Source: Roseibium sp. MMSF_3412 (lineage in GTDB: Bacteria; Pseudomonadota; Alphaproteobacteria; Rhizobiales; Stappiaceae). Taken from it: 64,000 bases of DNA. Numbering within the stretch: position 1 is the first letter of the stretch; the number at the start of each line of letters is the position of its first letter. The stretch covers positions 310,001-374,000 of the forward strand of contig NZ_JASHJI010000003.1 of the NCBI RefSeq assembly GCF_030733265.1, given 5' to 3'. Under the pieces are notes generated by a model that searched no databases, had not been told where the DNA came from, and saw only the letters and a program-made list of their open reading frames with translations. A program made the translations under genes and the position numbers. Of this stretch, positions 26,585 through 35,300 are shown piece after piece.

Positions 26585-27727
26585 ATGACCGGCGCGATCG
26601 CCCTCAAAGGAATGACCTGGTCGGACCCCCGCGGTTACGATCCGCTGATCGCGGCAACCACCGAGTTCGAGGCCGCAAATCCCGGCGTCTCGATCACCTG
26701 GGACAAGAGATCGCTGCAGGGTTTTGAAAGCACGCCTGTCGATGAACTTGCTGCCGAATACGATCTCATGATCATCGATCACCCTCATGTGGGAGCTGCG
26801 GCGCGGGAGGGCTGTCTGCTGGCGCTCGACGCATGCATACCGGAAGAAGACCTGACCGCGATTGCCAATGAAACGGTCGGCAAGAGCTACGCGAGTTACA
26901 CGATAGACGGCCACCAATGGGCCCTGCCCGTGGATGCCGCCACGCAGGTGCAGGCGCATCGCCCGGACCTCGGCGGGCGGGCTCAGACCTGGGCGGATGT
27001 GAAGGAGGCGGCACGCGGCGGCGCGGTCATCCTGCCCATGCGGCCGCCGCATTGCCTCATGTGCGTCTATACGCTTGCCGCCAATGTCGGCCACCCCTGC
27101 GGATCGGACCGGGAGCGTCTGCTGCCGGGCGACATCGCCGAAGCCGTCTTTTCCGAACTGAAGGCCGTGACCGACCATATCGATCCGGACTGCTTCGAGA
27201 TGGATCCGATCGCCGCTATGGACAGGCTGGCGCAAGACGGATCGTTGCGGCTGGCCCCGCTCACCTATCTCTACAAGGGCTACGCGAACGCAGGCTATCG
27301 TTCGCATCGCCTCGCCTTTACCGACATTCCGGTGCTCGGGCCTTTCGGGCCGGTCGGTTCCGCGCTCGGCGGAACCGGTCTCGCCATCTCCAGCCGGACC
27401 GCACATCCGGACATCTGCAGCCGGTTCGTCGCATGGGTTGCGGGCGCGGACTGCCAGTCCGGCATTTATGCGCAGGCAAACGGTCAGCCCGGCAATGCGG
27501 TTGCCTGGGCAAGCGCGGAGGTGAACGAGCCTGTTCTCAATGCCTACTGGAACACCAGGCTGACGCATGAGGCTGCCTGGCTGAGACCGCGCCATGACGG
27601 TTACATGGCCTTCCAGCAGGAAGGTTCGGAGATCGTCAATGCGGCCTTGACGGGCAAAACCGCTATCGATGACGCGATCAAGGCACTCGACGCGGCCTTC
27701 GCTTCCAGTTTCCAGGAGGATGGCTGA
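26585..27727 (+). CDS. Solute-binding-protein-fold protein lacking a signal peptide
   Basis: 380 residues resembling a family-1 extracellular solute-binding protein (TEFEAANPGVSITWDKRS, EYDLMIIDHPHVGAAAREG, GSALGGTGLAISSRT). The N-terminus MTGAIALKGMTWSDPRGYDP goes straight into the first strand: no hydrophobic segment, no lipobox and no upstream extension that would supply one. AGGAAAGAC lies nearby upstream of the ATG. No permease or ATPase genes accompany it. It is probably cytoplasmic, perhaps a ligand sensor, a metabolite carrier or an enzyme on an SBP fold. It sits between the IclR gene and the second CoA-transferase, one base from the latter, so they are translated together. Confidence 0.8.
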   Translation: MTGAIALKGMTWSDPRGYDPLIAATTEFEAANPGVSITWDKRSLQGFESTPVDELAAEYDLMIIDHPHVGAAAREGCLLALDACIPEEDLTAIANETVGKSYASYTIDGHQWALPVDAATQVQAHRPDLGGRAQTWADVKEAARGGAVILPMRPPHCLMCVYTLAANVGHPCGSDRERLLPGDIAEAVFSELKAVTDHIDPDCFEMDPIAAMDRLAQDGSLRLAPLTYLYKGYANAGYRSHRLAFTDIPVLGPFGPVGSALGGTGLAISSRTAHPDICSRFVAWVAGADCQSGIYAQANGQPGNAVAWASAEVNEPVLNAYWNTRLTHEAAWLRPRHDGYMAFQQEGSEIVNAALTGKTAIDDAIKALDAAFASSFQEDG

Positions 27728-27728
27728 C

Positions 27729-28850
27729 ATGAGCAGCGCACCGCTTAAAGGCCTGAAGGTCGTCGATTTCAGCCAGTTCCTGGCCGGTCCCTATGCCACT
27801 CTGCGTCTTGCCGATCTGGGTGCGGACGTGATCAAGATCGAGCGCAGCGGCAAGGGCGATCTCTCCCGCTATCTTTACGTCTCGGATGTTCTCATCGACG
27901 GGGAGAGCACGATCTTCCACGCCATAAACCGGGGAAAGCGCTCCCTCGCACTTGATCTCAAGTCGGAAGCAGAACGGCAGAAGGTCTGGGAACTGATCGA
28001 CGGCGCAGATGTGGTCGTGCAGAATTTCCGGCCCGGCGTCATCGAGCGGCTGGGTTTCGGCCCGAAGGAGGTCAGGCAACGGAACCCGCGCATCGTTTAC
28101 GGCTCTGTCTCGGGCTACGGTGCCGACAATGACTGGGCTGCCCTGCCCGGTCAGGATCTGCTCGCGCAGGCACGCAGCGGCGTCATGTGGCTCACGGGCG
28201 CCGAACAGCACGGCCCGGTCGCCATCGGCCTTCCCGTCGCCGACGTCCTGGCCGGCGCGGCCCTTGCGCAGGGGATCCTGGCGCTTCTGGTCCGGCGCGG
28301 GATCACCGGTGAAGGCGGCGTTGTCGAAACCAGCCTGATCGAGGCGATCACCGATCTGCAGTTCGAACTCCTGTCCACCTTCCTGAATGACGGGCGGCAG
28401 ATCCCGACCCGGCCGCGAAACAATCCTGCCCATGCCTATCTCGCCGCACCTTACGGCGTCTACCAGACAGCCGACGGCTATCTGGCGATTGCCATGAACG
28501 ATCTCCATGACCTCTTTCATTGTCTTGAAATTGGGGCATCTCTTGAAGGTCTCGACCCGTTCCAGGATCGCGACATCATTGCCCGCATGCTTGCAGATCA
28601 ACTCGCTTCGAGACCGACCGGAGCGTGGCTGAACAGAATGGACCAGGCGGGTCTGTGGGCCGCGCCCGTCATGGACTGGCACGGACTGGTCAACTCGGGA
28701 ATTCTCCAGGAACTGGGCATGGTCGGCGAGACGCAACGCGGCAACAGGAGCTTCAACACGCTGTTGTCGCCCTTGCGGATTGACGGAGCCCGCCCTTCTG
28801 CGGCAGGCGCCGCTCCCTACCTGAGCGAAGAGCCGATCTCCTGGAGTTGA
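27729..28850 (+). CDS. Class III (CaiB/BaiF) CoA-transferase, copy 2
   Basis: 373 residues with a full CaiB/BaiF fold: LKGLKVVDFSQFLAGPYATL, LADLGADVIKIERSG, QNFRPGVIERLGFG, and the catalytic aspartate by alignment at Asp172 (IGLPVADVLAG). It is a clear paralogue of the copy at 15639, with matching blocks along the whole length. AGGAGG about ten bases upstream fixes the ATG at 27729; a longer frame from 27669 runs into the preceding gene. Having two such enzymes at opposite ends of one sugar cluster suggests one activates the substrate acid and the other recycles CoA, or that they use two different acids. Confidence 0.92.
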   Translation: MSSAPLKGLKVVDFSQFLAGPYATLRLADLGADVIKIERSGKGDLSRYLYVSDVLIDGESTIFHAINRGKRSLALDLKSEAERQKVWELIDGADVVVQNFRPGVIERLGFGPKEVRQRNPRIVYGSVSGYGADNDWAALPGQDLLAQARSGVMWLTGAEQHGPVAIGLPVADVLAGAALAQGILALLVRRGITGEGGVVETSLIEAITDLQFELLSTFLNDGRQIPTRPRNNPAHAYLAAPYGVYQTADGYLAIAMNDLHDLFHCLEIGASLEGLDPFQDRDIIARMLADQLASRPTGAWLNRMDQAGLWAAPVMDWHGLVNSGILQELGMVGETQRGNRSFNTLLSPLRIDGARPSAAGAAPYLSEEPISWS

Positions 28851-29057
28851 CGGTCCCGCCAAGTCGCTGCCATCCCAGCAGGCCGGCGCGACGCGAGCCT
28901 TGACACAACGCGCCCCGATATCAGTATCTAGTGATCTTTCGCCAGCCGAAAGGTTGCCAGATCATGCGGGTCATCATTGTCAGACACGATCCGGCACCAA
29001 CCTGAACTCGGAATTGATCACACCCTCATCTGCGCGCTCGGAAAGACCCTTGTTGAA

Positions 29058-29750
29058 ATGAAGAAAAACGGAAAATCCGGGGAGAAGCCGTCCGGCAAAA
29101 CGGGCGCAGCGCCAAAGGGTGCGCAGGTGAGCCTGACGCAAAATCCACACCAGGTGAGCGAGAAGCGGGAAAAGAAGCTGGAACTTGCCATCGGACGGGA
29201 AGTCCGCGAGCACCGCAAGCAACTCGGCATCACGGTTGCCGATCTTGCCTCGGCGACAGGCCTGTCGGTGGGCATGTTGTCGAAGCTCGAAAACGGCATG
29301 ATTTCGCCGTCGCTCTCCACGCTGCAGTCGGTCTCCGGCGCGTTGGGTATCCCGATCACCGATCTCTTCAAGCGCTACGAAGAACCGCGCAATGCCGTCT
29401 TCGTCAAATCGGGAGAAGGTGTTGAGATCGAACGCAGGGGCACAAGGGCCGGGCATCAGTACAATCTTCTGGGACACATCGAGAGCAACACCAGTGGGGT
29501 CATCGTCGAGCCCTACGTGATCAGCCTGACGGAAGAATCGGATGTGTTTCCGACCTTCCAGCACCTGGGCACCGAACTGATCTACATGCTTCAGGGCAAG
29601 GTCATCTACCGTCACGGAGACGCGACCTACGAAATGGAGGCAGGCGACAGCCTCTTCTTTGACGCAGATGCACCGCATGGGCCCGAGGTTCTTGTCGATC
29701 TGCCGATCCGCTATTTGTCCGTCATTTCCTATCCGCAAAAATCCGCGTGA
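29058..29750 (+). CDS. XRE-family regulator with C-terminal cupin
   Basis: 230 residues from the ATG at 29058 (a TTG at 28977 would add 27). The N-terminal about 40 residues are basic and low-complexity. The HTH_3 domain is at about 47-103 (VREHRKQLGITVADLASATG, GMLSKLENGMISPSLSTL). A cupin follows at about 125-225 (FQHLGTELIYMLQGKVIYRHG, YEMEAGDSLFFDADAPHGP). Such regulators often control amine or amino-acid catabolism with a small-molecule ligand. It directly precedes the mgsABC-gmaS genes on the same strand but is separated from them by a stem-loop. Confidence 0.9.
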   Translation: MKKNGKSGEKPSGKTGAAPKGAQVSLTQNPHQVSEKREKKLELAIGREVREHRKQLGITVADLASATGLSVGMLSKLENGMISPSLSTLQSVSGALGIPITDLFKRYEEPRNAVFVKSGEGVEIERRGTRAGHQYNLLGHIESNTSGVIVEPYVISLTEESDVFPTFQHLGTELIYMLQGKVIYRHGDATYEMEAGDSLFFDADAPHGPEVLVDLPIRYLSVISYPQKSA

Positions 29751-29780
29751 AAGGGATCGCGCCGGAACCCGGCTACAAAT

Positions 29781-29808
29781 AAATTATTCCTTTCAGGAAA
29801 AATTTTTT
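29781..29808 (+). terminator. Stem-loop with T-run after the XRE regulator gene
   Basis: AAATT-A-TTCCT (29781-29791) pairs with AGGAA-A-AATTT (29795-29805), with one A/A mismatch and a TTC loop, and runs into six T residues ending at 29808. It probably terminates or attenuates the regulator transcript, so mgsA would have its own promoter in the 70 bases that follow. Confidence 0.5.
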
Positions 29809-29878
29809 CTTGATAGTTGAATCGCTCCCGATCGCCTGATAACGTCCGTGCGAATTCGAAACGGAGGTTATGCGCGCA

Positions 29879-30775
29879 ATGTGCGGCATTGTTGGATTGT
29901 TTCTGAAAGACAAGACGCTCGAGCCGGAGCTGGGGCGGCTCCTGTCGGAAATGCTCGTCACGATGACAGGACGCGGACCGGACAGCGCCGGGATCGCCAT
30001 CTATACGCATGGCACCGATGACCTGGGCAAGATAACCGTCCAGTCCCAGGACCCCAACACCGATTTCGCGGCGCTTGACGCAGACCTTTCGGAAGCGCTC
30101 GGAACAGAAGTCGACGTCAAGGTGAAATCCACACATGCCGTGATTTCACTTCCCGAAAACATGGTGTCCGAGGCACGTGCCACGGTGCAAGAGCTTCGGC
30201 CCGGCATCACGGTGATGAGTGCCGGCTCGAAGGTCGAAATCTTCAAAGAGGTCGGCCTGCCGAAAGATGTCGCCGCCCGTTTCGATATTGCGCAAATGGC
30301 GGGAAGCCACGGCATCGGCCACACCCGCATGGCGACGGAATCGGCGGTTACCACGAACGGCGCGCACCCGTTCTCCACCGGCCCCGACCAGTGTCTGGTG
30401 CACAACGGCTCGCTTTCCAATCACAACAATCTCCGCCGCGAACTCATCCGCGCGGGACAGACCTTCGAGACTGAAAACGACAGTGAGGTTGCAGCCGCCT
30501 ACCTGTCGCACAAGCTCGACCGCGGCAGTTCGCTCGGCGAAGCGCTGGAAAGCGGCCTCAGCGATCTGGACGGGTTTTACACATTCGTGGTCGGCACGCA
30601 GTCCGGCTTCGGCGTTGTCCGCGATCCGATCGCCTGCAAACCCGCAGTGATGGCGGAAACCGACCGGTATGTGGCCTTCGGGTCCGAATACTGCGCCCTT
30701 GCCGACCTGCCGGGCATCGAGACAGCAAGGATCTGGGAACCCGAACCGGCAACCGTCTATTTCTGGGAGCATTGA
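29879..30775 (+). CDS. mgsA: N-methylglutamate synthase subunit A (class II glutamine amidotransferase, GlxB-like)
   Basis: 298 residues beginning MCGIVGLF. Class II amidotransferases need Cys at the processed N-terminus, so the ATG at 29879 is the functional start and not the ATG three codons earlier. The fold is complete (TGRGPDSAGIAIY, IGHTRMATESAVT, HNGSLSNHNNLRREL, ETENDSEVAAAYLSHKL). In N-methylglutamate synthase this subunit corresponds to the GltB amidotransferase domain; the enzyme moves methylamine nitrogen onto glutamate. It heads a run with the GXGXG and FMN subunits and gmaS. The same three-gene set is called glxBCD in rhizobia. Confidence 0.88.
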   Translation: MCGIVGLFLKDKTLEPELGRLLSEMLVTMTGRGPDSAGIAIYTHGTDDLGKITVQSQDPNTDFAALDADLSEALGTEVDVKVKSTHAVISLPENMVSEARATVQELRPGITVMSAGSKVEIFKEVGLPKDVAARFDIAQMAGSHGIGHTRMATESAVTTNGAHPFSTGPDQCLVHNGSLSNHNNLRRELIRAGQTFETENDSEVAAAYLSHKLDRGSSLGEALESGLSDLDGFYTFVVGTQSGFGVVRDPIACKPAVMAETDRYVAFGSEYCALADLPGIETARIWEPEPATVYFWEH

Positions 30776-30777
30776 AC

Positions 30778-31464
30778 GTGCAAACCTTCGATCTGTCTGT
30801 CCAGCCGCTTCGCGAGCTCAACCAGGCCCTGCACGAAATCGGCGACGGCAGCAACGAAACGTCGTTTGAAGTCCTGAACCCGCGCGGCAGCCATGCGGTT
30901 GCCGTCGGCATCGACGCGCCGGTCGATGTCGATGTGCGCGGCAGCGTCGGTTACTACTGCGCCGGCATGAATTCCGAGGCCACCGTGACCGTCCATGGCA
31001 ACGCCGGACCGGGCGTGGCCGAGAACATGATGTCCGGAACCGTGATCATCAAGGGCGACGCCAGCCAGTATGCCGGCGCGACCGGTCACGGCGGCCTTCT
31101 CGTCATTGAAGGCAACGCCTCCTCGCGTTGCGGCATCTCCATGAAGGGCATCGATATCGTGGTGAAGGGCGACATCGGGCACATGTCCGCGTTCATGGCC
31201 CAGGCCGGCAATCTGGTCGTCCTCGGCAATGCCGGCGACGCACTTGGGGATTCACTTTATGAGGCCACTCTCTTTGTGCGCGGCTCCGTTAAAAGCCTGG
31301 GTGCGGACTGCATCGCCAAGGACATGCGGCCGGAACACATCGAACTCCTGAGCGGCCTGCTCGAAAAGGCGGGCGTCAACGACGTGAAAGCGGAAGAATT
31401 CACCCGCTACGGTTCCGCCCGCCAGCTCTACAATTTCGACATCGACAACGCGGACGCGTATTGA
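30778..31464 (+). CDS. mgsB: N-methylglutamate synthase subunit B (GXGXG domain, GlxC-like)
   Basis: 228 residues from GTG 30778 (GGGAG eight bases upstream); a TTG at 30772 overlaps the previous stop. It consists of the right-handed beta-helix 'GXGXG' domain of glutamate synthase, seen as repeated Gly-rich turns (VRGSVGYYCAGMN, VHGNAGPGVAENMMSG, IKGDASQYAGATGHGG, VKGDIGHMSA, LGNAGDALGDSLYEA). This domain bridges the amidotransferase and FMN parts in GltB; here it is a separate chain. It lies between mgsA and mgsC. Confidence 0.87.
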   Translation: MQTFDLSVQPLRELNQALHEIGDGSNETSFEVLNPRGSHAVAVGIDAPVDVDVRGSVGYYCAGMNSEATVTVHGNAGPGVAENMMSGTVIIKGDASQYAGATGHGGLLVIEGNASSRCGISMKGIDIVVKGDIGHMSAFMAQAGNLVVLGNAGDALGDSLYEATLFVRGSVKSLGADCIAKDMRPEHIELLSGLLEKAGVNDVKAEEFTRYGSARQLYNFDIDNADAY

Positions 31465-31473
31465 GGGCCAGAA

Positions 31474-32802
31474 ATGTCAACGAACAATCCGACCACGACA
31501 CCGCGCCCGTCCGCAACATTTGACGACTACACCCTGTCGGAAATCCGCCGCGCGGCGGCAACCGGGATCTATGATATTCGCGGCGGCGGTGCGAAGCGCA
31601 AGGTTCCGCATTTCGACGATCTGCTCTTCCTGGGCGCGTCCATGTCGCGCTATCCGCTCGAAGGATACCGGGAAACCTGCAACACCAACGTCGTGCTCGG
31701 GTCCCGTTTCGCGAAAAAACCGATCGAACTGAAGATCCCGATTACCATTGCGGGCATGAGCTTCGGCTCCCTCTCCGGTCCGGCAAAGGAAGCCCTTGGC
31801 CGCGGCGCAACGCTTGCCGGAACCTCCACGACGACCGGCGACGGCGGCATGACCGAGGAAGAGCGCGGGCATTCCGAACTGCTCGTCTACCAGTACCTGC
31901 CGTCAAGATACGGAATGAATCCGCGCGATCTCAGACGCGCGGACGCGATCGAGGTCGTCGTTGGCCAGGGCGCGAAGCCGGGCGGCGGCGGCATGCTTCT
32001 GGGGCAGAAAATCTCCGACCGCGTTGCCGAGATGCGAACGCTTCCCAAGGGGATCGACCAGCGCTCGGCCTGCCGGCATCCGGACTGGACGGGCCCGGAC
32101 GACCTGGAGATCAAGATCCACGAATTGCGCGAAATCACCGACTGGCAAAAGCCGATCTACGTCAAGATCGGTGGTGCGCGGCCGTACTACGACACGGCTC
32201 TTGCGGTGAAGGCCGGGGCGGATGTTGTCGTTCTCGACGGCATGCAGGGCGGGACGGCGGCCACCCAGGAAGTTTTCATCGAACATGTCGGCCAGCCGAC
32301 GCTTGCCTGTATCCGTCCGGCGGTTCAGGCGCTTCAGGATCTCGGCATGCACCGGGAGGTTCAGCTGGTCATTTCCGGTGGCATCCGCAACGGGGCGGAT
32401 GTGGCCAAGGCGCTCGCACTCGGCGCGGACGCGGTTTCCATTGGCTCCGCTGCGCTGGTCGCCATTGGCGACAACGATCCGCGCTGGGAAGAAGACTATC
32501 AGAAGCTCGGCACGACAGCCGGCGCCTATGACGACTGGCACGAGGGCCAGGACCCGGCAGGCATCTCCACCCAGGATCCCGATCTCATGAAGCGGGTCGA
32601 TCCGGTTGCCGCGGGACGGAGGCTTGCCAATTATCTGAAAGTGATGACCCTGGAGACCCAGACGATCGCGCGCGCCTGCGGCAAGAACCACGTTCATAAC
32701 CTGGAGCCGGAGGATCTGTGCGCGCTGACGATTGAATCGGCGGCAATGGCGGGCGTACCGCTGGCCGGAACCGACTGGATCCCGGGCAAGAAGACCTTCT
32801 AG
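31474..32802 (+). CDS. mgsC: N-methylglutamate synthase subunit C (FMN-binding glutamate synthase domain, GlxD-like)
   Basis: 442 residues forming the FMN/Fe-S TIM barrel of GltB: ITIAGMSFGSLSGPAKEALG, TTTGDGGMTEEERGHSELL, YVKIGGARPYYDTALAVKAG, VVLDGMQGGTAATQEVF and ISGGIRNGADVAKALALGAD are all diagnostic of the glutamate synthase central domain. It condenses the ammonia or methylamine group with a 2-oxo/amino partner; in the NMG pathway it produces N-methylglutamate from gamma-glutamylmethylamide or methylamine plus glutamate. GAGGG lies six bases before the ATG. Confidence 0.88.
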   Translation: MSTNNPTTTPRPSATFDDYTLSEIRRAAATGIYDIRGGGAKRKVPHFDDLLFLGASMSRYPLEGYRETCNTNVVLGSRFAKKPIELKIPITIAGMSFGSLSGPAKEALGRGATLAGTSTTTGDGGMTEEERGHSELLVYQYLPSRYGMNPRDLRRADAIEVVVGQGAKPGGGGMLLGQKISDRVAEMRTLPKGIDQRSACRHPDWTGPDDLEIKIHELREITDWQKPIYVKIGGARPYYDTALAVKAGADVVVLDGMQGGTAATQEVFIEHVGQPTLACIRPAVQALQDLGMHREVQLVISGGIRNGADVAKALALGADAVSIGSAALVAIGDNDPRWEEDYQKLGTTAGAYDDWHEGQDPAGISTQDPDLMKRVDPVAAGRRLANYLKVMTLETQTIARACGKNHVHNLEPEDLCALTIESAAMAGVPLAGTDWIPGKKTF

Positions 32803-32854
32803 GGTCAGGGACCATAAGAAAATACACCTTTCCAATCGGGAACGAGGAGTATCC

Positions 32855-34162
32855 ATGAGCATCGATCTATCGCAGTTTGCCAGGGAGAAGGGGGTCAAGT
32901 ACTTCATGATCTCCTTTACCGATCTCTTCGGCTACCAGCGCGCCAAGCTGGTTCCCGCTGCCGCCATAGCGGACATGCAGGCGGAAGGCGCCGGCTTCGC
33001 GGGTTTCGCAACCTGGCTGGACATGACCCCGGCGAATTCGGACCTGTTCGCGATCCCCGATGCGTCCTCGGTCATCCAGCTGCCCTGGAAGAAGGACGTC
33101 GCCTGGGTCGCGGCGGATTGCGTCATGGACGATGCGGAGGTCGAACAGGCCCCGCGCAACACGCTCAAGCGGCTGGTCGCAAGAGCCGGAACACAGGGCC
33201 TCAGGGTCAAGACCGGTGTCGAGGCCGAGTACTTTCTGATTTTGCCCGACGGATCGGAGATTTCCGATCCGCTCGATACGGCGGAAAAACCCTGTTACGA
33301 CCAGCAGGCCGTCATGCGCCGATACGACGTCATTTCCGAAATCTGTGATTACATGCTGGAACTCGGGTGGGGCCCCTACCAGAACGATCACGAAGACGCC
33401 AACGGCCAGTTCGAGATGAACTGGGAATTCGACGACGCATTGCGCACGGCCGACAAGCATTCCTTCTTCAAGTTCATGGTAAAATCGGTCGCCGAAAAAC
33501 ACGGGCTTCGCGCGACCTTCATGCCCAAGCCGTTCAAGCACCTGACCGGCAACGGTTGCCATTGCCACGTCTCGGTCTGGAACGAGGCCGGGACGGAGAA
33601 CGCCTTTGCCGATGAGACCATGGAACTCGGCCTTTCCGCTGACGGGTTGCATTTCCTCGGCGGCATCATGGCCCATGCGGAAAGCCTTGCCGCGATCACC
33701 AACCCGGTGGTGAATTCCTACAAGCGGATCAATGCGCCGCGCACCACGTCCGGCGCGACTTGGGCGCCGAACACGATCACATGGACCGGTAACAACCGCA
33801 CCCACATGGTCCGCGTTCCGGGGCCTGGACGCTTTGAACTGCGCCTGCCGGATGGAGCAACCAATCCCTACCTGCTCCAGGCTGTCGTGATCGCGGCCGG
33901 TCTCAACGGACTGGAAAACAGGTCGGACCCGGGCAAGCGATACGACATCGACATGTATGCGGAAGGGCATCTGGTCAAGGATGCGCCGCGCCTGCCGCTG
34001 AACCTGCTCGACGCGTTGCGCGCCTATGACAGCGATGCGGTCCTGAAGGCCGCCATGGGTGAGGACTTCTCCGCAGCCTATCTGAAGCTGAAGAAAAACG
34101 AGTGGAATGCCTACGCATCGCATCTGACGGAGTGGGAGCGGCAGAACACACTCGATATCTGA
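32855..34162 (+). CDS. gmaS: Gamma-glutamylmethylamide synthetase (glutamine-synthetase fold)
   Basis: 435 residues of a glutamine-synthetase-like catalytic domain: KTGVEAEYFLI and FEMNWEFDDAL (metal-binding Glu), NGCHCHVSVWN, NPVVNSYKRINAPRT and RFELRLPDGATNPYL. The N-terminal region (KYFMISFTDLFGYQRAKLVP) is the form seen in GmaS and the related GlnT type III enzymes. GmaS joins methylamine to glutamate with ATP. Linkage to mgsABC and the sarcosine-oxidase-like subunits makes GmaS the better call than a true glutamine synthetase, but sequence alone cannot exclude ammonia as substrate. GAGGAG precedes the ATG at 32855; the frame from 32732 overlaps mgsC. Confidence 0.82.
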   Translation: MSIDLSQFAREKGVKYFMISFTDLFGYQRAKLVPAAAIADMQAEGAGFAGFATWLDMTPANSDLFAIPDASSVIQLPWKKDVAWVAADCVMDDAEVEQAPRNTLKRLVARAGTQGLRVKTGVEAEYFLILPDGSEISDPLDTAEKPCYDQQAVMRRYDVISEICDYMLELGWGPYQNDHEDANGQFEMNWEFDDALRTADKHSFFKFMVKSVAEKHGLRATFMPKPFKHLTGNGCHCHVSVWNEAGTENAFADETMELGLSADGLHFLGGIMAHAESLAAITNPVVNSYKRINAPRTTSGATWAPNTITWTGNNRTHMVRVPGPGRFELRLPDGATNPYLLQAVVIAAGLNGLENRSDPGKRYDIDMYAEGHLVKDAPRLPLNLLDALRAYDSDAVLKAAMGEDFSAAYLKLKKNEWNAYASHLTEWERQNTLDI

Positions 34163-34213
34163 GCGATACCAGACGGCTCCGGCGCTTTCCTGTCGCGCTG
34201 AAGCCGGCTGGCC

Positions 34214-35203
34214 TCACCCCGGGGATTTCACTTCGCTGATGAATTCGCTTGCTGCCTGCTTGCGGCGGTCGCGCGGCGTCATGCCGAGAGTCGTCCGGAA
34301 TGCTTGTCCGAAATGGCTCTGGTTCGTGAACCCTGTGGCGAGCGCCACTTCCATGAAACTCAGCCGGGTTTTCCGGACAAGTTCGTCTGCCTTCTTCAGC
34401 CTCAGCTGCATGTAGACCTGCATGATCGGGCGGCCGAACTGCTCATCGAACCGGCGCTGCAACTGTCGCACTCCACTGCCGCTGAGCATCGCAATCTGTT
34501 CGAGAGACAACGGATCCGCGATATGCGTTTCCATTAATTCCACGGCAGCATCGACGCTCGCATGAAACGATTGCCTGCTATCTGCGAATTCAAGGCGCTG
34601 CGGGTCTTCCGCGCTTCGAATACCGGTGTGAATGAACCAGTCGCTGACGGACCGGGCAAGCTCTGCACCGTGATCAGAGCGGATGATGGCGTGCATCATG
34701 TCCAGCGGCGCGACCCCGCCTGCGCAGGTGTAGCGGTCCCGGTCGATCACGAACAGCCTGCGTTCCATCAGGAAGCGGTCATTCAGGGCCTGCAGCTCCT
34801 CGAAATATTCCCAATGCACCGTGAAGCGCCGGTTCTCCATTACACCGGCCTTCGCAAGATAAACGGCTCCGCCTGAGATCCCGCCGAGCGGAACGCCGCG
34901 TACGTTGAGCGCTCGCAGATGCGAAAAAATCATGCCGCTGGCCTGGGCCAGCGGGTCGCCACCTGCGACCACAAAAAGAACGTCGAAGTCGACGGCAGCT
35001 TTTGCCATTGGCTCGGTCTCAAAGGCACCGCCACAGGACGACGCGATCCAGCCGCCATCCTCGGAATACAGACGCGTGCGGTAGAGATTGCTGCCGCTCA
35101 GGAGATTTGCCGCCCGCAAGGGTTCTATCGCGGATGTCGCCGACATGAGCGCAAACCCCTCGATCAGGACAAATCCGACAGTTTTCTCTGACCCGGCAGT
35201 CAT
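34214..35203 (-). CDS. GlxA-family AraC-type transcriptional regulator
   Basis: 329 residues. The N-terminal DJ-1/PfpI-like amidotransferase-type domain covers about 8-185 (VGFVLIEGFALMSATSAIEPL, LFVVAGGDPLAQASG, GISGGAVYLAKAGVMENR). The AraC DNA-binding domain covers about 220-320 (DPLSLEQIAMLSGSGVRQLQRRF, SFMEVALATGFTNQSHFGQAF). GlxA-type proteins regulate carnitine, glycine-betaine, choline or arginine catabolism in several bacteria. Here it sits inside the methylamine cluster, divergent from mgdA, with direct repeats in the 116-base shared promoter. Confidence 0.9.
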   Translation of the reverse strand: MTAGSEKTVGFVLIEGFALMSATSAIEPLRAANLLSGSNLYRTRLYSEDGGWIASSCGGAFETEPMAKAAVDFDVLFVVAGGDPLAQASGMIFSHLRALNVRGVPLGGISGGAVYLAKAGVMENRRFTVHWEYFEELQALNDRFLMERRLFVIDRDRYTCAGGVAPLDMMHAIIRSDHGAELARSVSDWFIHTGIRSAEDPQRLEFADSRQSFHASVDAAVELMETHIADPLSLEQIAMLSGSGVRQLQRRFDEQFGRPIMQVYMQLRLKKADELVRKTRLSFMEVALATGFTNQSHFGQAFRTTLGMTPRDRRKQAASEFISEVKSPG

Positions 35204-35221
35204 CCTCTATCCCTTCGGCCG

Positions 35222-35300
35222 CACTTCGCAATGTCATGGTTACAACAGAATATGTCACATTTTGAAGATTTTGTTTCTCGCATTCCGGCACACTTCGCAA
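35222..35300. promoter_or_regulatory. Direct repeats in the GlxA-type/mgdA divergent promoter
   Basis: An exact 10-base repeat, CACTTCGCAA, occurs at 35222-35231 and again at 35291-35300, each about 20 bases from one of the two divergent start codons. Between them ATGTCA occurs at 35231-35236 and 35252-35257, 21 bases apart (two helical turns), which is the usual half-site phasing for AraC-family proteins. Confidence 0.45.

Noticed and set aside
25496..27730. 744-codon minus-strand ORF across the amidohydrolase end, IclR and SBP-like genes
   Set aside because: It is the antisense shadow of three well-supported plus-strand genes in high-GC DNA, with no domain of its own.
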